A program made the position numbers and the translations under genes. The notes below the pieces were generated by a model. The model searched no databases, had not been told where the DNA came from, and saw only the letters and a list, made by a program, of their open reading frames with translations. A DNA stretch of 64,000 nt. Source: Streptomyces varsoviensis (GTDB lineage Bacteria; Actinomycetota; Actinomycetes; Streptomycetales; Streptomycetaceae). Where the stretch lies: contig NZ_JOBF01000020.1 in NCBI RefSeq assembly GCF_000718635.1, forward strand, positions 87,150 through 151,149, in the 5' to 3' direction. Shown here in pieces: positions 58,896 to 64,000 of the stretch (within the stretch, counting starts at the first letter, position 1; each line of letters begins with the position of its first letter).

Positions 58896-60572
58896 CTACC
58901 CCTCGGCGGCGGCCCGGCCGTCCGCGGCCCCGGCGGGAGGCGCCGCCTCGGCCGCCGGCGCCTCCTCCGGCTCCAGTTCGCGCAGGAACCAGGTCATGAC
59001 GAACCCGGCCAGCAGGACCGCGCCGGCGATGAGGTACATGACGTGGAAGCCGCTGGTGAAGGCGTCCATGACGGGGTGGGCGATGCGCTGGTCGAGGTCG
59101 TGCAGGAACGAGGTGTCGTTCAGGTCGATGGCCTTGCCGTTGGCGGACTTCGCCATCTCCAGGAAGCGGTGGTTGGCGGGGTCGGCCGCGACGGCGGGGT
59201 CGGCGACGACGGGGCCGAGCCGGGGCCCGTGCAGCATGTCGGAGATCTTGGCCAGGGCCACCCCGAACATCACGGAGAACAGCACGGCGACGCCGGTCGA
59301 GCCGCCGATCTGGCGGCAGAGCCCGGAGGCGGCGTTGGCCACGCCCAGTTCGCTCTTGGGGGCCGCGTTCTGCATGGCCAGGGTGACGACGGTCTGGGCG
59401 AGGCCGATGCCGACGCCGAGCCAGAGGGCGAGGAGCGCGACCGTCCACAGCGGCGTTCCGGCGTCGATGATCCCGAGGACCAGCAGGGCGCCGGCCATGG
59501 AGCCCAGGCCCACGATCGCGAGTTTCTTGAACTTGCCCGAGGCGGAGATCAGCTTGCCGGAGACGATCTGGGAGGCGATGGTGCCGACCATCAGCGGGAT
59601 GACGACGAGCCCCGCCTGGGTGGGGGTGCGGCCCTGCACGAGCTGGAGGAAGAGCGGCAGGGTGGTGACGGCGCCGAAGATGCCGACGCCGATGGTGAAG
59701 TTGACGCCGGTGCACAGGGCGACGCCGCCGGTCCTGAAGAGCCGCAGCGGCAGCACGGCCTCCGCGCCCCGGCGCGTCTCGACCAGGAGGAAGAGGACTA
59801 GTCCGACGGCGCCGAGGGCGATGAGGGTCAGCGCGGTGGGCGAGGACCAGCCCCAGGCACGGCCCTGTTCGGCGACGATGAGCAGGGGGACCAGGAACAG
59901 CGCGAGGAGCAGCGCGCCGAGCACGTCGATGCGGTGTTCGGTGCGTTGGTGGGGCAGGTCGAGCGCCTTGCGGACGGTGATCAGGGCCAGCAGTCCGAGG
60001 GGCACGTTGGCCACGAAGATCCAGCGCCAGCCGTCGAGGCCGAGGGTGTGGCCCATGCCGGCGAGGGCGCCGCCGGCCAGCGGGCCGATGACGCTCGCCG
60101 CGACCCAGGCCATCTGGAGGTAGGCGAAGTAGCGGCCGCGCTCGCGGACCGGCGCGAGGTCGGCGACGATCGCGGTCGGCAGGGACATCAGCCCGCCGCC
60201 GCCGAGGCCCTGGAGGGCGCGGAAGAGGGCGAGCTGCTCCATGTTCTGGGCCAGGCCGCACAGGCAGGAGCCGACGACGAAGACGCCGATGGCCGCGAGG
60301 TAGAGGGGCTTGCGGCCGTAGATGTCGGAGAGCTTGCCGTAGAAGGGCATGGAGAGCGCGGCGGCGATGAGGTAGGCGGTGGTCGCCCACGCCTGCACCG
60401 TCTGGCCGTGCAGTTGGTCGGCGATGGTGCGCATGGCCGTCGCGACGACGGTCTGGTCCAGGGCCGCGAGCAGCACGGCGAGCAGCAGACCGGACATGGC
60501 CGTCATGATCTGTGCGTGGGTGAACCCGGCGGCGCCCTTATCCGTGGTGGCGCTCGGACTCGTGGGTGACAC
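58896..60572 (-). CDS. DHA2-family MFS drug exporter (14 helices)
   Basis: A 558-residue EmrB/QacA-type exporter. Motif A GKLSDIYGRKPLYL lies between helices 2 and 3 and motif C near GPLAGGALAGMG; about fourteen hydrophobic segments follow LLLAVLLAALDQTVVATAM. Proton-driven export of a polyketide or toxic compound is expected. GTG at 60572 follows GGGGAATGAGG. It is divergent from a MarR regulator with two operators over its promoter, the standard self-resistance arrangement next to type II PKS genes. Confidence 0.9.
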   Translation of the reverse strand: MSPTSPSATTDKGAAGFTHAQIMTAMSGLLLAVLLAALDQTVVATAMRTIADQLHGQTVQAWATTAYLIAAALSMPFYGKLSDIYGRKPLYLAAIGVFVVGSCLCGLAQNMEQLALFRALQGLGGGGLMSLPTAIVADLAPVRERGRYFAYLQMAWVAASVIGPLAGGALAGMGHTLGLDGWRWIFVANVPLGLLALITVRKALDLPHQRTEHRIDVLGALLLALFLVPLLIVAEQGRAWGWSSPTALTLIALGAVGLVLFLLVETRRGAEAVLPLRLFRTGGVALCTGVNFTIGVGIFGAVTTLPLFLQLVQGRTPTQAGLVVIPLMVGTIASQIVSGKLISASGKFKKLAIVGLGSMAGALLVLGIIDAGTPLWTVALLALWLGVGIGLAQTVVTLAMQNAAPKSELGVANAASGLCRQIGGSTGVAVLFSVMFGVALAKISDMLHGPRLGPVVADPAVAADPANHRFLEMAKSANGKAIDLNDTSFLHDLDQRIAHPVMDAFTSGFHVMYLIAGAVLLAGFVMTWFLRELEPEEAPAAEAAPPAGAADGRAAAEG

Positions 60573-60618
60573 GGTTTCCTCATTCCCCGGCGGTCGGCTC
60601 AGCGGTACGCGGACGTTC

Positions 60619-60680
60619 CGACAAGCCCTTGTCGTGTACCGAAGGTAGTCAGGGGCCGGTGTTTTTGACAAGTTCTTGTC
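60619..60680. promoter_or_regulatory. Exporter promoter overlapped by two MarR-type operators
   Basis: Operators CGACAAG-CC-CTTGTCG (60619-60634) and GACAAG-TT-CTTGTC (60667-60680) share the ACAAG-N2-CTTGT core. On the minus strand, -35 TTGTCA (60666-60671) and -10 TACCTT (60642-60647, 18-base spacing) form the exporter promoter. One operator covers the -35 and the other the transcription start area, so repressor binding would block RNA polymerase. Confidence 0.75.
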
Positions 60681-60712
60681 GAAATACGGGTGGCTCGAAA
60701 TAGGCTGGAGCC

Positions 60713-61240
60713 ATGACATCGCCAACGCCCCGAGCCGATGCCGTGGTGGAGCTGACCTCGGAGGTCTTCGCGGTCAACGGCCGCCTGCTGCGCGCCGGGG
60801 ACCAGCTCTCCGCCCACGCGGGGCTCACCTCCGCCCGCTGGCAGGTGGCCGGCCTGCTGCTGGACGGGCCCGCCACCGTCGCCCAGCTCGCCCGCGAGCG
60901 GGGGCTGCGCCGCCAGGCCGTGCAGCAGACCGTCGACCGGCTCCGCGCCGAGGGCATGGTCGCCACCCGCGCCAACCCGCACGACCAGCGCAGCCCGCTG
61001 GTCGAGCTGACGGACGCCGGCCGGGGCGCGCTCGACGACCTCGCCCCGCGCGAGCAGCGGTGGCTCGACGAGCTGTCGGCGGGCGTCGCCGAGCGGGACC
61101 TGCGGACCGCGATCGAGGTCCTGCGGGCCCTGCGGGCCCGGCTGGACGCCCAGTTGGACGAGGCCGGACCGGCCCCGCGGGGCGGCCGGCGACCCTCGAA
61201 GCGGGCTCCAAGCCGCCTTGAACACCGCGGGCCACTCTGA
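60713..61240 (+). CDS. MarR-family regulator
   Basis: A 175-residue winged-helix regulator: LTSARWQVAGLLLDGPATVA, recognition helix LRRQAVQQTVDRLRAEGMV, wing HDQRSPLVELTDAGRG. It probably represses the divergent exporter and is released by the product. A TTGACA-containing palindrome lies 33 bases upstream, so it also controls itself. The type II PKS genes follow 56 bases later on the same strand. Confidence 0.9.
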   Translation: MTSPTPRADAVVELTSEVFAVNGRLLRAGDQLSAHAGLTSARWQVAGLLLDGPATVAQLARERGLRRQAVQQTVDRLRAEGMVATRANPHDQRSPLVELTDAGRGALDDLAPREQRWLDELSAGVAERDLRTAIEVLRALRARLDAQLDEAGPAPRGGRRPSKRAPSRLEHRGPL

Positions 61241-61296
61241 CCTGAATCGATCTCGCCGCCCGGCCGGGGCGACGGGATGACAGCAGAGGAGACGCA

Positions 61297-62574
61297 GTGT
61301 CCGATACCAACGGCACGCGACGCGTCGTGATCACCGGGATCGGTGTGGTCGCCCCGGGAGGCGTCGGCACCAAGGCGTACTGGGAGATGCTGACGGCGGG
61401 GCGCACCGCCACCCGCACCATCTCCTCCTTCGACGCCTCGCAGTTCCGCTCCCGGGTCGCGGCCGAGTGCGACTTCGACCCCGTCGCGGCGGGCCTGAGC
61501 CAGTTGCAGATCCGCAAGTGGGACCGGACCACGCAGTTCGCCTACACGGCCGCGAAGGAGGCGCTGGCGGACAGCGGCGCGAGCGGCGAGCTGGACCCGG
61601 CCCGTACGGGCGTGATGATGGGCACCGCGTGCGGCATGACCATCAGCCTGGACCGCGAGTACGCCGTGGTCAGCGACGAGGGGCGGCTCTGGCAGGTCGA
61701 CGACGCGCACGGCGTCCCGTACCTCTACGACTACTTCGTACCCTCCTCCATGGCCACCGAGATCGCCTGGCTCGCGGAGGCCGAGGGGCCGGTCGGCGTG
61801 GTCTCGACGGGCTGCACCTCCGGCATCGACGTGATCAGTCACGCGGTGGACCTGATCCGCGACGGCGAGGCGGATGTGATGGTCGCGGGCGCGGCCGACG
61901 CCGCGATCTCCCCGATCACCGTGGCCTGCTTCGACGCGATCAAGGCGACGACGCCGCGCAACGACGAACCGGAGACGGCCTCCCGCCCCTTCGACCGCAC
62001 CCGCAACGGGTTCGCGCTCGGCGAGGGCTCGGCCGTCTTCGTGCTGGAGGAGCTCTCGCACGCCCGGCGGCGCGGCGCCCATGTGTACGCCGAGGTCGCC
62101 GGGTACGCCTCGCGGTGCAACGCGTACAGCATGACCGGGCTGCGCTCGGACGGTAAGGAGATGGCCGAGGCCATCCGGGCGGCACTGGACCACGCCCGGA
62201 TCGACGCGTCGGCCATCGACTACGTCAACGCCCACGGCTCGGCGACCAAGCAAAACGACCGGCATGAGACGGCGGCGTTCAAGCGGAGTCTTAGGCAGCA
62301 CGCCTACACCACGCCCATCAGCTCCATCAAGTCGATGATCGGCCATTCGCTGGGGGCGATCTGCTCGCTGGAGGTCGCCGCGTGCGCGCTGGCCGTCGAG
62401 CACTCGCTGATCCCGCCGACCGCCAACCTCCACGAGCCCGACCCGGAGTGCGATCTGGACTATGTGCCGTTGGTGGCAAGGGAGTTGACGGTGAACACGG
62501 TGCTGTCGGTGGCCAGCGGGTTCGGCGGGTTCCAGAGCGCCATCGTGGTGACCAAGCCGGGGAGGGCGGCATGA
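61297..62574 (+). CDS. Type II PKS ketosynthase alpha (KS-alpha)
   Basis: A 425-residue aromatic-PKS ketosynthase. Active Cys173 in VSTGCTSGIDVI, His in NAHGSATKQND and GHSLGAICSLE mark the KS-alpha subclass; VVITGIGVVAPGGVGTKAYW opens the protein as in actinorhodin-type and spore-pigment KSs. With the chain-length factor it builds an unreduced poly-beta-ketone chain on an ACP. GTG start with GAGGAGA upstream. The product class cannot be told from the KS alone. Confidence 0.95.
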   Translation: MSDTNGTRRVVITGIGVVAPGGVGTKAYWEMLTAGRTATRTISSFDASQFRSRVAAECDFDPVAAGLSQLQIRKWDRTTQFAYTAAKEALADSGASGELDPARTGVMMGTACGMTISLDREYAVVSDEGRLWQVDDAHGVPYLYDYFVPSSMATEIAWLAEAEGPVGVVSTGCTSGIDVISHAVDLIRDGEADVMVAGAADAAISPITVACFDAIKATTPRNDEPETASRPFDRTRNGFALGEGSAVFVLEELSHARRRGAHVYAEVAGYASRCNAYSMTGLRSDGKEMAEAIRAALDHARIDASAIDYVNAHGSATKQNDRHETAAFKRSLRQHAYTTPISSIKSMIGHSLGAICSLEVAACALAVEHSLIPPTANLHEPDPECDLDYVPLVARELTVNTVLSVASGFGGFQSAIVVTKPGRAA

Positions 62575-63830
62575 GCGGCGCCCCCGCACCGGCGCCCGCC
62601 GCCGCGCCCCGCGCCGCGGACACCGCGCTGCCCGTCGTCACCGGCCTCGGCGTGATCGCCCCCAACGGCCTCGGCGTCGAGCCCTACTGGGCGGCGACGC
62701 TGCGCGGCGAGAGCGGCATCGCGCGGGTCACCCGCTTCGATCCGAGCGGCTACGCCTGTTCGCTCGCGGGCGAGGTCAAGGACTTCGACCCCAAGGACCA
62801 CCTGCCCGGCCGGCTGCTGCCGCAGACGGACCACATGACCCGGCTCGCGCTGGTCGCCGCCGACGAGGCGCTGGCCGACGCGGGCGCCGACCCCAAGCGG
62901 ATGCCCGAGTACGCGGCGGGCGTGGTGACCGCGGCGTCGGCGGGCGGCTTCGAGTTCGGCCAGCGCGAACTGGAGGCGCTGTGGAGCAAGGGCGGCTCGT
63001 ATGTCAGCGCGTACCAGTCGTTCGCCTGGTTCTACCCCGTCAACTCGGGCCAGGTCTCCATCCGGCACGGCATGCGCGGGCCGGGCGGCGCCCTGGTGGC
63101 CGAGCAGGCCGGCGGCCTGGACGCCGTCGCCAAGGCCCGCCGGCACGTCCGCGGCGGCACGCCGCTGATGCTGACCGGCGGCGTCGACGGCGCGCTGTGC
63201 CCCTGGGGGTGGCTGTGCGCGAGCCGCTCCGGGCGGCTGAGCCCGCGCACCGATCCGCGCCGGGCGTATCTGCCGTTCACCGCCGACGCCAGCGGCTATG
63301 TGCCCGGCGAGGGCGGCGCGCTGCTCGTACTGGAGGACCCGAAGGCCGCGGCGGAGCGGGGCGCGCGGCAGTACGGGCGGATCGCCGGATACGCGGCGAC
63401 CTTCGACCCGCGCCCCGGCTCGGACCGCGAGCCCGGCCTGCGCCGGGCGATCCTGCTGGCGCTGGCGGACGCGCGGCTCTCGCCCTCCGACATCGACGTG
63501 GTGTTCGCCGACGCCATGGGCGTCCCGGAGCTGGACGCCGCGGAGGCCGCGGCGCTGACCGCCGTGTTCGGCCCGTACGGCGTGCCGGTGACGGCGCCGA
63601 AGACGATGACCGGGCGGCTGCTGGCGGGCGGCGCGCCGCTGGACGTGGCGACGGCGCTGCTGTCGCTGCGGGACCAGGTGATCCCGCCCACCGCGCACGT
63701 CCACGGGGCCGCCGCGGCCCTCGATCTGGTGACGGGCGCGGCCCGCGAGGCGGAGCTGGGCCGCGCGCTGGTGCTCGCGCGCGGCTACGGCGGCTTCAAC
63801 TCGGCGCTGGTGGTGCGCCGCCCGGCGTGA
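62571..63830 (+). CDS. Type II PKS chain-length factor (KS-beta)
   Basis: A 419-residue partner of KS-alpha with the active Cys replaced by Gln179 (VAEQAGGLD), the hallmark of chain-length factors, where the Gln primes decarboxylation. VVTGLGVIAPNGLGVEPYWA starts the fold and VLARGYGGFNSALVVRRP ends it. ATG overlaps the KS-alpha stop (ATGA), so the heterodimer is made in equal amounts. An ACP gene would normally follow. Confidence 0.95.
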   Translation: MSGAPAPAPAAAPRAADTALPVVTGLGVIAPNGLGVEPYWAATLRGESGIARVTRFDPSGYACSLAGEVKDFDPKDHLPGRLLPQTDHMTRLALVAADEALADAGADPKRMPEYAAGVVTAASAGGFEFGQRELEALWSKGGSYVSAYQSFAWFYPVNSGQVSIRHGMRGPGGALVAEQAGGLDAVAKARRHVRGGTPLMLTGGVDGALCPWGWLCASRSGRLSPRTDPRRAYLPFTADASGYVPGEGGALLVLEDPKAAAERGARQYGRIAGYAATFDPRPGSDREPGLRRAILLALADARLSPSDIDVVFADAMGVPELDAAEAAALTAVFGPYGVPVTAPKTMTGRLLAGGAPLDVATALLSLRDQVIPPTAHVHGAAAALDLVTGAAREAELGRALVLARGYGGFNSALVVRRPA

Positions 63831-63897
63831 GGCGACCCCGCGCCGTGACGGGCTGCCGTGCCGGGCCGCCCGTACTCCACTGATTTCCATCGCATTC

Positions 63898-63920
63898 CAG
63901 GAGAGGACTTCCCAATCGTG
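63898..63920 (+). other. Ribosome site and start of a missing downstream gene
   Basis: AGGAGAGG is followed, 11 bases on, by GTG (63918-63920), 68 bases after the chain-length factor. The frame closes after about ten codons. This is where the ACP gene should start, so it may be a leftover start region cut off by an inserted element. Confidence 0.4.
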
Positions 63921-63923
63921 ATG

Positions 63924-64000
63924 TCAAGCCGCAGCCGTGACGGGTGGTGAACCTTGGTAATACTGTCCGTCACGGATCATGGCCCACAGAACGTTGAGGC
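63924..64000 (-). mobile_element. 3' end of an IS110-like transposase gene (partial)
   Basis: The minus strand reads LNVLWAMIRDGQYY then QGSPPVTAAA and stop (TGA at 63924-63926). This resembles the C-terminal tail of Streptomyces IS110-family transposases, in which NVLWA-x-IRDG is characteristic. The rest of the element lies beyond the window. Only 24 codons are visible, so the family call is tentative. Confidence 0.55.

Noticed and set aside
63785..63973. Small minus-strand open frame over the end of the chain-length factor
   Set aside because: It overlaps the coding end of the chain-length factor and is out of frame with the transposase tail; no protein character.

Overview
The window is a very GC-rich chromosomal segment with strong third-position G/C bias, many GTG starts and almost no TTA codons. 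It also carries a SARP regulator, an EshA-type protein, type II polyketide genes and SNF2/SWIM helicase genes. Together these point to Streptomyces or a close relative. No rRNA, tRNA or CRISPR array was seen.

Layout. 0-16 kb is general accessory genome: a secreted protease (cut by the left edge), a secreted hydrolase, a methyltransferase, two VOC proteins, and a lincosamide-nucleotidyltransferase-like gene preceded by what looks like a translational attenuator with a 5-codon leader. There follow an AraC regulator, a lipoprotein, a SMI1/KNR4 protein, an amidase divergent from a TetR regulator with two operator-like palindromes between them, and a DesK/DesR-type two-component operon. 16.1-28.3 kb is a compact, mostly overlapping one-direction gene set that I read as an unusual biosynthetic gene cluster. 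It encodes an AMP-ligase/aldehyde-dehydrogenase fusion, a ThDP enzyme with the activating Glu replaced, a ketosynthase, a decayed NRPS-like condensation protein, an alpha-oxoamine synthase, an acyl carrier protein, an SDR and an MFS exporter. Two of its genes carry in-frame TTA codons, which suggests bldA control. I do not recognise it as a known pathway; it is the best candidate for something new here.

28.4-32.7 kb holds a lipoprotein, a polysaccharide deacetylase, an SDR, an AAC(3)-type acetyltransferase and a SRPBCC protein. 32.7-44.4 kb is a minus-strand catabolic operon that can be read enzyme by enzyme as the maleamate pathway of nicotinate breakdown. Its steps are a three-subunit molybdenum hydroxylase with a CoxG-like accessory protein, a NicC-like monooxygenase, the NicX dioxygenase, NicD deformylase, NicF amidase and NicE maleate isomerase, plus a formamidase. 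The last gene of the operon is interrupted by a small palindrome-ended repeat element that recurs twice near 54-56 kb. 45-56 kb is mostly housekeeping-like: a desaturase, SNF2 helicase plus SWIM protein, a YceI protein, a GDPD-like protein, a phosphodiester glycosidase domain protein, and a frame-broken Gly/Pro-rich stretch.

56-64 kb is the left part of a second biosynthetic locus: an EshA/family-2B encapsulin shell protein, a SARP activator, a DHA2 exporter divergent from a MarR regulator (with two palindromic operators over the exporter promoter), and the KS-alpha/chain-length-factor pair of a type II PKS. The expected acyl-carrier-protein gene does not follow. Instead there is a ribosome-binding-site-like sequence and then the 3' end of an IS110-like transposase running off the window.
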